Position numbers and translations under genes: made by a program | Source of the DNA: a virus | IMG/VR virus record: IMGVR_UViG_3300009008_000221 | Coordinates: 1-25,833 of that record | Strand: one strand, 5' to 3' | DNA length: 25,833 nucleotides | The notes under the pieces: generated by a model | Databases searched by the model: none | Told to the model about the DNA's origin: nothing | Seen by the model: only the letters and a program-made list of their open reading frames with translations | In this document: in pieces, positions 1 through 6,197 of the stretch | Layout: each line of letters begins with the position of its first letter | Position numbering within the stretch: the stretch's first letter is position 1

Positions 1-119
1 GCTGTAAAGCCAACAGATGTGTCTAATGCTACGCTTGTACTCTTTAAGTTGTACGCATTAATAGAACTACCAAATGTAACACTAGCACTAATAATTGCGC
101 CTTGTGTTACAGTAGCAGT
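1..119. repeat. Left copy of 119-bp terminal direct repeat (circle closure)
   Basis: Bases 1-119 are identical to 25715-25833. The fibre reading frame on the minus strand is open through both copies and stays in frame when they are merged. This is what an assembler leaves at the ends of a circular or circularly permuted molecule. The non-redundant genome would be 25,714 bp. A true 119-bp direct terminal repeat is the alternative, but it would fall in the middle of a gene. Confidence 0.95.
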
Positions 120-788
120 ATCAGACATTGTTGCATTTACAATACAATCAATATCACCTACTCTAGTACCTACAATACTAGCATCCCATGTTAATGCTGA
201 ACTAACATTAACTCCTGCTGTATGTACAATACCACTGTCACCAGTGCTTTGGTTAAACTGTGAAGTTAATAACCAAGTATTTTGCCATACATCCCAATTA
301 TCCCAAGTAGCAACATCAGCCCATCCATATTTGCCTTCTGCTTCTAATGTGATGAAATTCGTTGCTGTTGTATCTTGAGTAAACTGCGTAGTTAATGATA
401 ATTCTGCTTCTAGTAATGGGTTTAATACTGCAGATGCACTTTGTGTAAACTCTGTAGTTAATGCTACTGCACCTTCAATAATAGTTTCAACTTCTGCACT
501 AATACTAGAAGCAAACTCTGCCTGTAAAGATACACTACCATAAGTGTATATTACAGGGTTTAGTACTGCATCAATCGTTGTACTAGCACTTGCATGTATT
601 GCTTCAGTCATATAACCATCGGCTACATAATCATCTGCTACATAGTTAGTGATTGTACCGTACACAAAATTAGGAATTACGCCCGCAATTGTTGTACTAG
701 CACTTACATGCATAGCATCAGTCATATAACCTGATGCTACATAATCATCTTCTACATAATTGCTAATTGAACCTAGTACTAGTGCCAT
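1..788 (-). CDS. Fibre/virion surface protein, N-terminal part of a gene crossing the circle junction
   Basis: The frame starts at ATG 788 (MALVLGSISNYVEDDY) and stays open to base 1. It continues at 25714 and stops at TGA 25164-25162, giving 1341 nt or 446 aa. The N-terminus holds two diverged copies of a unit (DDYVASGYMTDAMHVSASTTI and DDYVADGYMTEAIHASASTTI, split here only by the 38-residue period). A tryptophan-rich patch follows (GWADVATWDNWDVWQNTW), then long Ser/Thr/Ala-rich beta-type sequence. No enzyme motif is visible. The gene lies 12 bp downstream of another fibre gene and overlaps the adaptor gene at its far end. That setting and composition suggest a repetitive tail fibre or virion decoration protein; this role is inferred. 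The plus-strand frame at 19-378 is its shadow. Confidence 0.8.
   Translation of the reverse strand, partial: MALVLGSISNYVEDDYVASGYMTDAMHVSASTTIAGVIPNFVYGTITNYVADDYVADGYMTEAIHASASTTIDAVLNPVIYTYGSVSLQAEFASSISAEVETIIEGAVALTTEFTQSASAVLNPLLEAELSLTTQFTQDTTATNFITLEAEGKYGWADVATWDNWDVWQNTWLLTSQFNQSTGDSGIVHTAGVNVSSALTWDASIVGTRVGDIDCIVNATMSDTATVTQGAIISASVTFGSSINAYNLKSTSVALDTSVGFT
570..775 (-). repeat. Imperfect tandem repeat, 114-bp period, inside the fibre gene
   Basis: About 86 bp at 574-659 recurs at 688-773 with a 114-bp offset (38 codons) and some substitutions. In protein terms the copies read DDYVADGYMTEAIHASASTT and DDYVASGYMTDAMHVSASTT. Keeping the frame across the repeat supports real coding on the minus strand and growth of the fibre by internal duplication. 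Confidence 0.8.
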
Positions 789-800
789 TAATTTAACCTA

Positions 801-1199
801 TTAATTTAAACTAATTGTTAACTGTCCTGCGTTAATTTGGAATGTATCTCCATCTGTAACTGTTTTAGATACAGTTAATGCACCGTAAAACAATAAGTTA
901 CCACCAGTAGTATTATCGTAAATACCTGCGTGTGTAACAGTACCCCAGTTACCACCTGATGCAGTTGGGAATGTAACATTACCACTGTTAGATGCTGAAC
1001 CACCACTTGATGCACCAAATGTTACTGCTGTTCTAGCGTAAGCATTACCTGATACTTCTGTTACAGAACCTGTTTCACCGTCTGCTACTGCTGTGAATAA
1101 TCCTACTGTTAATGTAGTTGGACTTGTAAAATCCGTTGTGCCTTTACCAAGTACATGGTCTAGGACTTCATTTTCTAAATAATTAGTTGCCGCTGACAT
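801..1199 (-). CDS. Small tail fibre / virion structural protein (132 aa)
   Basis: The protein opens MSAATNYLENEVLDHVLGKG and continues with TLTVGLFTAV, YARTAVTFGASSGGSASNS, WGTVTHAGIYD and GGNLLFYGAL, ending in TFQINAGQLTISLN. This pattern (NYLEN..LDH, VGL.TA, GN.YAR..VTF, WG.VTH.GI.D, LLFYGAL) is familiar from a widespread family of small phage fibre-associated proteins of full length about 130 aa. It is a beta-rich virion component; its exact place in the fibre is unknown. An AAGGAGAAATAAAG-type ribosome-binding site precedes ATG 1199. It sits between two larger fibre genes on the same strand. Confidence 0.85.
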   Translation of the reverse strand: MSAATNYLENEVLDHVLGKGTTDFTSPTTLTVGLFTAVADGETGSVTEVSGNAYARTAVTFGASSGGSASNSGNVTFPTASGGNWGTVTHAGIYDNTTGGNLLFYGALTVSKTVTDGDTFQINAGQLTISLN

Positions 1200-1246
1200 C
1201 TTTATTTCTCCTTGTTGTTAGTCTAATTAACCCTAGACTTAATGGG

Positions 1247-2086
1247 CTACGCAATGTGCGTAAGTTTTAAATGTTGTGTTGGTACATAGTAACTACCACT
1301 ACCACGAATCTCAATTACTGTAGTTGTTGCTAATGTGAATATTGCACTAAGTGCGTAGATACCATCATTAGTTGTACCAATTTCACGATAACCACCACCA
1401 CTACTACTAGCAATTGTTGATGATGTAGTTACATTGTATATAAGTGTACTAAAATGCCCATCAACTGCATTAGTCACAGTTTGAAAATGCTCTAATGTAT
1501 AAGAACCCGCAGGTAATGTAAGTTGATAACCTGACAGTGAATAATAACTCGATGGGTCTGTTAAACCAAATATAGTTCGTCTGTACGGTGATGTTTCTTC
1601 ACCACCGTAGTTACCACCACCAGTTGAATTAACTTCAAATACACATATTTCACCACCTGTACTGCCTGCACTAGGTGTTTCCCATGTTAGTGAACCTGCT
1701 GTAGCACCTGCTGTTAAGACTTTACCGTCGTTAGTAGTACCTGTAGCAGGCACATGTAAACTACCGTCTGTAGTAGGATGTGTGTACACTGTATCTGTAA
1801 ATACAGCACCTGCTGGTACATTAGTTTGTACCTGTGAATCATCAACTTTATCATCTAATGCTGTCTGTAACCCTGATACTTCTGCAATACTGTGTGTAGC
1901 AGGGTGTGTGTAGTTGTTAGCATTTGCTTCGATGCCTGCTAACTTAGCACCATCACCATTAGTAAATTCATCTTTAATAGCATTGACATTGTCTGCCATT
2001 TGCTTAATATCTGCTCTAGCATTAGCAGGACTATCTGTACCTGCATCTAAGTTAGTTGTATCAACTGTAATTGTTGGCCATGCCAT
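1247..2086 (-). CDS. Tail fibre protein with beta-sandwich-like C-terminus (279 aa)
   Basis: The N-terminus MAWPTITVDTTNLDAGTDSP, followed by NARADIKQMADNVNAIKDEF, is the stereotyped start of phage fibre proteins that begin with a virion-attachment helix. Residues about 60-140 are low-complexity linker (THPATHSIAEVSGLQTALDD and 'GTTNDGKVLTAGATAGSLTW'). From about 145 on, GEICVFEVNSTGG and LTLPAGSYTLEH through YYVPTQHLKLTHIA look like a jelly-roll or C1q/TNF-like trimer head, a common receptor-binding design. It starts 10 bp after the stop of the S74 fibre gene, so the two are probably co-transcribed. Fibre assignment is strong; the domain name is inference from pattern only. Confidence 0.85.
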   Translation of the reverse strand: MAWPTITVDTTNLDAGTDSPANARADIKQMADNVNAIKDEFTNGDGAKLAGIEANANNYTHPATHSIAEVSGLQTALDDKVDDSQVQTNVPAGAVFTDTVYTHPTTDGSLHVPATGTTNDGKVLTAGATAGSLTWETPSAGSTGGEICVFEVNSTGGGNYGGEETSPYRRTIFGLTDPSSYYSLSGYQLTLPAGSYTLEHFQTVTNAVDGHFSTLIYNVTTSSTIASSSGGGYREIGTTNDGIYALSAIFTLATTTVIEIRGSGSYYVPTQHLKLTHIA

Positions 2087-2095
2087 AAGTTACTC

Positions 2096-3772
2096 CTATT
2101 GACCGTTTAATGCATTAATCTGAGTTTGTAAGTCATCACACTTTGCTGTTAATTCCTGTACTGCTTTAATCAATGGACTGATAAATTCTGTGTAACCAAC
2201 TGATAATACATCGTTACCACCGTTGATATTATGGTCTTGATAACCACCAAAATCAACACCCATGTCATCTATTACTTGCTTAACTTCCTGTGCAATAACA
2301 CCGTGGTGTTTACGCGTACCTTTGCGAGAACCATCTTTTGGTACTGCATTCATACTAGGGACACCTTCTTCATCTGTTGTGATATCATAATAATCATCAC
2401 GCATATCCCATTTAAAATCAACAGGTCTTATAGCATTGATAAAATCCAATCCTAATACAGTGTCTGTGATTTCTGTCTTATCGCGTTCGTCTGAACGGTT
2501 TTGAACAGCACCATAAGCATAAGTTGTTGTTCCTGATTGTCCTAATTGAATTTGCTGACTACCCGATACTCTTGATGCCGCGCCAACACAAGTAGCGTTT
2601 GTGTAACTGTATGTCGTATTCGAAGATTGGTCCCAATATCCAGCGAATGTGCCGAGTGAAGTACATTCGCTCGCAGTTCCTGCTTTAGCATTTGTACCAA
2701 TTGCAGTTCCATCCATACCATTTGTAGTTGCGTAACGGCCGACTGCAGTTGCGCCTGTATTTGAACAAGTTGTACGGGCACCAAGTGCAGTTGAATAATC
2801 AGTAGTTACACTAGCATTTCGTCCAATTGCTACAGTGTCACCCTTTGTGTTTGTTACATCATAACCAATTGCAACAGAAAATCCATCAGTACAACTTGTA
2901 CTATAACCGATTGCAATTGACCTACCTGAAGTTGCTGAAGCACTTGTACCAATTGCAATATCATGATAGCCACCTGCTGTACTAGCACCTGAACCAATCG
3001 ATAAACATTCATCACCACCAGCAGTAGGTGCAGAGGTGAAATCACTACCACCATTACCTGTAACCCAGTTGTTACTAGCACCACCACCTGCGGCAGTTGT
3101 CCAACTTAAATTACCAGCACCGTCTGTTTTAAGAACTTGGTCTGCAGTGCCATCCGTTGATGGGAATATCATTGAATTATAAAATACAACTCCATCTGTG
3201 GTATCTGCTCTAAGCATTGATGTACCGCCCATCATTACATTAAACTTACCTGGGTAGCCTGTTACAGGTTCTGATGTTAATGTAAATGTTGCAGATGTAC
3301 CAGTGTGTTCAAGTACATGTGCGTTAGTAGTTATTTTTGCTTCTGGTCTACCTGTGTCAGTGGTGTAGAAATTTGGCTCAAGTAATAAAACATTTTGACT
3401 TTTAGAATCACCTTCAAATAATAGTTTTTCGTTATTAGTACTACCTAATGTAATTTGGTTTCCAACACCTGTTGAAACGATATCTCTGTCCTGTACATCT
3501 AAGTTACCACCTAACTGTGGAGTAGTGTCTTCAACTACATTATTAATACCACCACCGCCACTAATAGTTTGTGCAGTCCATGTGCTTGTAGCATTATCGT
3601 ATGCTAGTGCTTGACCATCTGTTGGTGTTGTTGCATTAACATTACTTAAATCACTTAATGATTCGCCTGTAATGTTTTCTAGTTTATCGGTGTTTAAGTT
3701 AGTAAAGTTATCGTCTAACTCAGTGTGTGTTAATTCTGAACCTTTACCTGCTCGTGTAGTAATACTTGACAT
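2096..3772 (-). CDS. Tail fibre/spike with YadA-like head repeats and S74 intramolecular chaperone (558 aa)
   Basis: Residues 1-75 form a fibre-type attachment region (ELTHTELDDNFTNLNTDKLE, then LSNVNATTPTDGQALAYDNA). Residues about 257-362 carry repeated AIG units about 14 residues apart (DIAIGTSASATSGRS, IAIGYSTSC, VAIGYDVTN, VAIGRNASV, TAIGTNAKAG), the signature of YadA-like left-handed beta-roll heads. The last 130 residues match the peptidase S74 chaperone: SDERDK supplies the Ser427/Lys432 dyad, followed by the LDFINAIRPVDFKW and HHGVIAQEVKQV blocks and SVGYTEFISPLIKAVQEL. In this family the chaperone drives trimerisation and cuts itself off just before the serine, leaving a mature fibre of about 426 aa. 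Likely host receptor binding. The C-terminal helix (about 530-556) is a trimer stalk. Confidence 0.93.
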   Translation of the reverse strand: MSSITTRAGKGSELTHTELDDNFTNLNTDKLENITGESLSDLSNVNATTPTDGQALAYDNATSTWTAQTISGGGGINNVVEDTTPQLGGNLDVQDRDIVSTGVGNQITLGSTNNEKLLFEGDSKSQNVLLLEPNFYTTDTGRPEAKITTNAHVLEHTGTSATFTLTSEPVTGYPGKFNVMMGGTSMLRADTTDGVVFYNSMIFPSTDGTADQVLKTDGAGNLSWTTAAGGGASNNWVTGNGGSDFTSAPTAGGDECLSIGSGASTAGGYHDIAIGTSASATSGRSIAIGYSTSCTDGFSVAIGYDVTNTKGDTVAIGRNASVTTDYSTALGARTTCSNTGATAVGRYATTNGMDGTAIGTNAKAGTASECTSLGTFAGYWDQSSNTTYSYTNATCVGAASRVSGSQQIQLGQSGTTTYAYGAVQNRSDERDKTEITDTVLGLDFINAIRPVDFKWDMRDDYYDITTDEEGVPSMNAVPKDGSRKGTRKHHGVIAQEVKQVIDDMGVDFGGYQDHNINGGNDVLSVGYTEFISPLIKAVQELTAKCDDLQTQINALNGQ

Positions 3773-3784
3773 ATGTTATGCTCC

Positions 3785-4027
3785 CTATTTGTCTTGCTTA
3801 TGTTGTAGCAAATTATATATTTGGTCCAACTGTGTTTCGATTCTGTGAAGTGCATTATTGAACTCGTTTTTAGCAACATAGTTCTTTGGTAATTCTACTT
3901 GACAGTTATTAATCTTATCGTCTACTTCTTTTAACTTGTTCAATGCTTTAGTAACAAAGTATGCGTTAGGTAGTATCACAACTGTTACAAATACTTGCCA
4001 TAACAATGTCATTTCCTCTGTCCCCAT
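3785..4027 (-). CDS. Membrane-anchored coiled-coil protein (80 aa), possible holin or spanin-like
   Basis: Residues about 6-28 (MTLLWQVFVTVVILPNAYFV) form one hydrophobic segment. Residues 28-80 are charged helix with heptad-like spacing (NKLKEVDDKIN; PKNYVAKNEFNNALHRIE; QLDQIYNLLQHKQDK). The LPKNYV.K.EF...L.RIE..LD.I...L block occurs in many small phage proteins of this shape. One transmembrane helix plus a soluble coiled coil fits an inner-membrane spanin or pinholin-like protein, and this is the best lysis candidate in the genome; neither role is proven. It starts 13 bp before the S74 fibre gene. ATG 4027 has AAGGAT upstream, and a terminator lies between it and the next upstream gene, so it probably has its own promoter. 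Confidence 0.65.
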   Translation of the reverse strand: MGTEEMTLLWQVFVTVVILPNAYFVTKALNKLKEVDDKINNCQVELPKNYVAKNEFNNALHRIETQLDQIYNLLQHKQDK

Positions 4028-4044
4028 TGCAAATCCTTGTGTAA

Positions 4045-4072
4045 GTTTATTTATTATTTATATAAAAGGCGT
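4045..4072 (-). promoter_or_regulatory. Possible leftward promoter motif, also present at 4611-4638
   Basis: On the minus strand this AT-rich stretch reads ACGCC-TTTT followed by TATAAATAATAAAT, just upstream of the 4027 gene. A related string, ACGCC-TTTTT-ACTG-TATAATATAAATAAA, lies upstream of the 4570 gene. The shared ACGCCTTTT plus TATAAATAA layout suggests a common promoter or activator element. No good -35 hexamer is seen, so this is tentative. Confidence 0.35.
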
Positions 4073-4100
4073 TGTGTATTAATACCGTTACTACAGGCGT

Positions 4101-4123
4101 AAAAAAACCGCAATTAAGCGGTT
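4101..4123 (-). terminator. Rho-independent terminator, leftward
   Basis: On the minus strand AACCGC, a TTAATT loop and GCGGTT are followed by a run of T residues (seven in all, counting the last two of the stem). This is a textbook intrinsic terminator, 22 bp past the stop codon of the 4145-4570 gene. It should separate early leftward transcription from the fibre block. Confidence 0.85.
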
Positions 4124-4144
4124 CATTGTTGTTAAGTGAATTGC

Positions 4145-4570
4145 TTACTTAATATCAAAGAATTTGTTCATGAAATCGTCTGATTTGCGTTGTGCTTTAG
4201 TACCTGCTTTAACTAATATAATATCAATCTCAGTACCGTCAAATGCTTTGTTCCAACGACCTATCATACCACTCGGTACATCCTTACCTTGGGCTAATTG
4301 TTTTTGTAGGTCTTTGACTATCTGTGTTGCACTGTACTTGCCTTTACTATCACGCTTTTGTGTTAGTAGACCTTTGAACATTGATTCAAACTCTTGCTTT
4401 TCACTAGGTGTTAATCTATCAATACTATCTGCTAGTGCATTGACTGTTTCTGTTAAGCGTTTAGTTTCGGCTTTGTCTAACTTATAATAAGTTGTTGCGA
4501 AATTGTTACCTGGGCGTGGTGGTAATTCTTTTGTAGTGTAGTACTCGTACTCTTGGTCTTCGGTTTGCAT
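4145..4570 (-). CDS. Unknown charged helical protein (141 aa), last gene of the leftward early block
   Basis: No family is recognised. The protein is hydrophilic, with no signal peptide or membrane segment. Residues about 31-70 are helical and charged (YKLDKAETKRLTETVNALAD, then LTPSEKQEFESMFKGLL), and a Lys-rich stretch follows (TQKRDSKGKYSATQIVKDLQ). The C-terminus reads IGRWNKAFDGTEIDIILVKA. ATG 4570 has a strong site, AAGGAGTTAACTATG. The nine bases GGAGTTAAC of that site are the exact complement of the loop of the stem-loop at 4642-4693 in the same transcript. A clean intrinsic terminator follows the gene. Position suggests an early or host-interaction protein, but function is unknown. 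Confidence 0.7.
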   Translation of the reverse strand: MQTEDQEYEYYTTKELPPRPGNNFATTYYKLDKAETKRLTETVNALADSIDRLTPSEKQEFESMFKGLLTQKRDSKGKYSATQIVKDLQKQLAQGKDVPSGMIGRWNKAFDGTEIDIILVKAGTKAQRKSDDFMNKFFDIK

Positions 4571-4641
4571 AGTTAACTCCTTGGTTTTTACATGTATTTA
4601 TTTTGTTACTTTATTTATATTATACAGTAAAAAGGCGTAAG

Positions 4642-4693
4642 AAAACCTCATTAATTGAATAATTTGGAGTTAACAATACGGTAATGAGGTTTT
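4642..4693 (-). ncRNA. Leader stem-loop with 12-bp arms and anti-RBS loop
   Basis: AAAACCTCATTA (4642-4653) pairs perfectly with TAATGAGGTTTT (4682-4693) around a 28-nt loop. The loop contains TAATTTGGAGTTAACA on the plus strand, nearly identical to the loop at 5010-5061, although the arms are unrelated. Read as minus-strand RNA the loop shows GTTAACTCC, the exact complement of the GGAGTTAAC ribosome-binding site of the gene it precedes (4572-4580). The transcribed strand is not known, since stems are symmetric. Confidence 0.65.
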
Positions 4694-4700
4694 AAAGGGC

Positions 4701-4778
4701 AGGACTTGAGAGAACAATAATCGATTTACTTTAGGAATCTAGTTCATGGCATCAAAAACTAGTTAATACTCAAGTCCT
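4701..4778 (-). ncRNA. 78-nt stem-loop structure with nested hairpin
   Basis: AGGACTTGAG (4701-4710) pairs with CTCAAGTCCT (4769-4778), ten perfect pairs. Inside, CTAGTT (4739-4744) pairs with AACTAG (4757-4762). The length resembles a tRNA, but no T-loop or D-arm consensus is present on either strand, so it is not called a tRNA. It lies in the gap between the 4790-4978 and 4145-4570 genes. Probably a structured RNA or processing/termination element. Confidence 0.5.
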
Positions 4779-4789
4779 AAATGTATTTA

Positions 4790-4978
4790 TTAATAACCTA
4801 ATGACTTAGTAGATGAATTTGCTTCAATTAGTTCTTGAATTAAAGTGTAATCTTCATCACTAACTGTAATGATGTAATCTTCTTTTGAATTAAACACAAA
4901 AGATATGTTATTTGCTTTAAGTGTATTCAGTAATGCAATGAAATCTTTAACAGGTAAATCTTGTATCTTGAATTTCAT
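4790..4978 (-). CDS. Small unknown protein (62 aa)
   Basis: The sequence MKFKIQDLPVKDFIALLNTL, then NISFVFNSKEDYIITVSDED and YTLIQELIEANSSTK, alternates beta and alpha segments in a compact way (beta-alpha-beta-beta-alpha). It has the acidic, well-mixed composition of a real small folded protein. No family is recognised. The start is uncertain because no clear Shine-Dalgarno sequence precedes ATG 4978; a stem-loop at 5010-5061 lies just upstream. It stands alone between structured non-coding stretches, which is typical of early phage genes that act on the host, but nothing in the sequence shows what it does. Confidence 0.55.
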   Translation of the reverse strand: MKFKIQDLPVKDFIALLNTLKANNISFVFNSKEDYIITVSDEDYTLIQELIEANSSTKSLGY

Positions 4979-5009
4979 GATTTTTAGTAAATGCGGATTA
5001 GTTTAAAAT

Positions 5010-5061
5010 AATCCCTTTAGATATTTGATTAATTTGGAGTTAACATTGAACTAAAGGGATT
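5010..5061 (-). ncRNA. Leader stem-loop with 11-bp arms, same loop as 4642-4693
   Basis: AATCCCTTTAG (5010-5020) pairs with CTAAAGGGATT (5051-5061) around a 30-nt loop. The loop contains TTGATTAATTTGGAGTTAAC on the plus strand, nearly the same string as in the 4642-4693 element, while the arms share nothing. Independent arms with retained pairing and a shared loop are what selection for structure looks like. It lies 31 bp upstream of the 4978 start codon in the minus direction. Confidence 0.65.
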
Positions 5062-5371
5062 GTACCTACTTTTACAGTGTAGGTAAACTGCACAATCGAC
5101 GCACAAGTACAAAGTGAACATGAACTCGGGTTCCCTTGCACTTGAACATTTATTTAGTGCTTGTTTTGTTACACACAGAAAAACAAGTAAAAACTGCGAA
5201 AGTAGTAAAGTAACCAATTAGCCGAGTCCTTTACTAGTGTATCTAAGTTAGGTGCATGTTTTTACAGAACATGCAAACTGTTAACTAATAATATAAGGAT
5301 ATATTATAACAGTTTTACACACACTACTGCTGAAGTGTAATGTTGGGGTGAACTCCCCATGTGTTTTGGTA
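5062..5371. other. Gene-poor stretch dense in hairpins
   Basis: No convincing gene is present; the minus-strand frame 5029-5217 starts at TTG with no ribosome-binding site and crosses several hairpins. Perfect inverted repeats seen are: TACCTAC/GTAGGTA (5063-5085), CTTGTTTT/AAAACAAG (5160-5187), TAGTAAAG/CTTTACTA (5203-5236), GCATGTT/AACATGC (5254-5274), AAACTGTTA/TAACAGTTT with an inner TAATATA/TATATTA stem and AGGA loop (5275-5315), ACACT/AGTGT (5321-5338) and GGGG/CCCC (5345-5358). The first and fourth share the loop string TTTTACAG despite different arms. Confidence 0.7.
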
Positions 5372-5614
5372 TTATACCCCATATTCATCTTTGGGGTAAA
5401 AAATAGGTTGCTTACCTGTGCGTTCAATTTCTAAATCAATGTAAGTTTGTCGCTCACCTTGCATTTCAAGTAATTCTTGTGCTGAAAATTCTTTGTACTG
5501 TTGTTCATTAATATCATCACTCACTTCAATGCTGTTAATATTAATACCCAAGTTTTTGCATAAGGTCATAAGCGACTTTACATCTTTTTCAATTTTGTTA
5601 CTATTAATTATCAA
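5372..5614 (-). CDS. Small unknown early protein (80 aa), translationally coupled
   Basis: The frame starts at TTG 5614, which overlaps the TGA stop of the upstream gene (CATTGA), with GGAG seven bases before it. An overlap plus ribosome-binding site argues for coupled translation from this TTG. The protein is charged and helical (NSNKIEKDVKSLMTLCKNLG, then DDINEQQYKEFSAQELLEMQ and ERQTYIDLEIERTGKQP). No membrane segment, zinc motif or known family is seen. It is co-transcribed with the 6081 gene from the leftward promoter at 6198-6225 and probably acts early. A hairpin (GGGG/CCCC at 5345-5358) follows the stop codon. Confidence 0.65.
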   Translation of the reverse strand: MIINSNKIEKDVKSLMTLCKNLGININSIEVSDDINEQQYKEFSAQELLEMQGERQTYIDLEIERTGKQPIFYPKDEYGV

Positions 5615-6081
5615 TGTAATACTCCATGCACTGATTCAACTTCATCACCACAAGAATGGCAATGTAAAATTAATTTTAAATCTTTGTTAATGCGTTGTTC
5701 ATCAAGTAGGTATTGTACACCATCACCAATCACTGTACCATCAACTTTAAATAAAATTAATAACGCCAATTGATATGCACTGTAAGTTGCTAATTGCCCA
5801 AGAATTGAATTACTAAGTTGACCTACTTCGTTTTCGTATATTATTTGTTGAATAATAGTGTTTAAGTTCTGTTGCTGTACAGAAAACATTTGAAGTGCTT
5901 TATCATCTTTGTTTTCATCAACAAAATCTTGTAATTCGCTTTGTGAGTTAGCGAGTTTAGATTGTGTTGCAATATCTGCAATTGCATTCCACACCATTTC
6001 AATTTGGTGTGATTTTTTTTCATCACCTGTTACGGTTGCTTTATTACCTTCAATAGTAATACTGTATTCATGGAAGTTCAT
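5611..6081 (-). CDS. Unknown early protein (156 aa) with His/Cys-rich C-terminus
   Basis: This is the first gene downstream of the strong leftward promoter. The N-terminus forms short beta strands (HEYSITIEGNKATVTGDEKK). The middle is helical and Gln/Asn-rich (residues about 40-100), with a hydrophobic stretch at about 98-112 (ATYSAYQLALLILFKVDG) that is too short and mixed to call a membrane helix. The tail LILHCHSCGDEVESVHGVLH offers H140, C141, H142, C144, H152 and H156 as a possible metal site. The start ATG 6081 has AAGGAT upstream and lies in a leader of about 110 nt that contains the stem-loop at 6113-6158. No family is recognised. Confidence 0.72.
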   Translation of the reverse strand: MNFHEYSITIEGNKATVTGDEKKSHQIEMVWNAIADIATQSKLANSQSELQDFVDENKDDKALQMFSVQQQNLNTIIQQIIYENEVGQLSNSILGQLATYSAYQLALLILFKVDGTVIGDGVQYLLDEQRINKDLKLILHCHSCGDEVESVHGVLH

Positions 6082-6112
6082 TAGTAAATCCTTATCTTGG
6101 TTAGTTAAAATC

Positions 6113-6158
6113 GGTAGTCAATTACTGTACTTGTGTTAGGAAGGAGTTCATGACTACC
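6113..6158 (-). ncRNA. Leader stem-loop ahead of the leftward early genes
   Basis: GGTAGTCA (6113-6120) pairs with TGACTACC (6151-6158) around a 30-nt loop. On the minus transcript the loop reads TGAACTCCTT, which is complementary over ten bases to AAGGAGTTCA, the ribosome-binding site of the divergent plus-strand gene (6316-6325). Loop size and position before a leftward gene match the elements at 4642 and 5010. Confidence 0.55.
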
Positions 6159-6197
6159 TAGTTGATGGAAAATATAAAAACTATCAACTTGTGTGCA

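Noticed and set aside
19-378. 119-aa plus-strand open frame at the left end
   Set aside because: It is the antisense shadow of the 446-aa fibre gene, has no ribosome-binding site, and its hydrophobic composition mirrors Thr/Ala/Ser-rich codons on the minus strand.
2542-3087. Minus-strand frames 2542-2784 and 2854-3087 inside the S74 fibre gene
   Set aside because: Low-complexity Val/Leu/Gln-rich products caused by the repetitive Gly/Thr/Ala codons of the YadA-like repeats in another frame.
4701-4778. tRNA gene
   Set aside because: Length and acceptor-like stem fit, but the T-loop (TTCGA-type) and D-arm patterns are missing on both strands and there is no credible anticodon stem.
5029-5217. 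62-aa minus-strand frame with hydrophobic N-terminus
   Set aside because: It starts with TTG without a ribosome-binding site, crosses several perfect hairpins, and has an unnatural mix of Cys and hydrophobic residues. Kept only as part of the hairpin region.
4979-5371. CRISPR array or integron-like attC cassette row
   Set aside because: The repeats are inverted and each pair has different arms, with no regular spacer length, no direct repeat series, and no integrase or cas gene in the genome.
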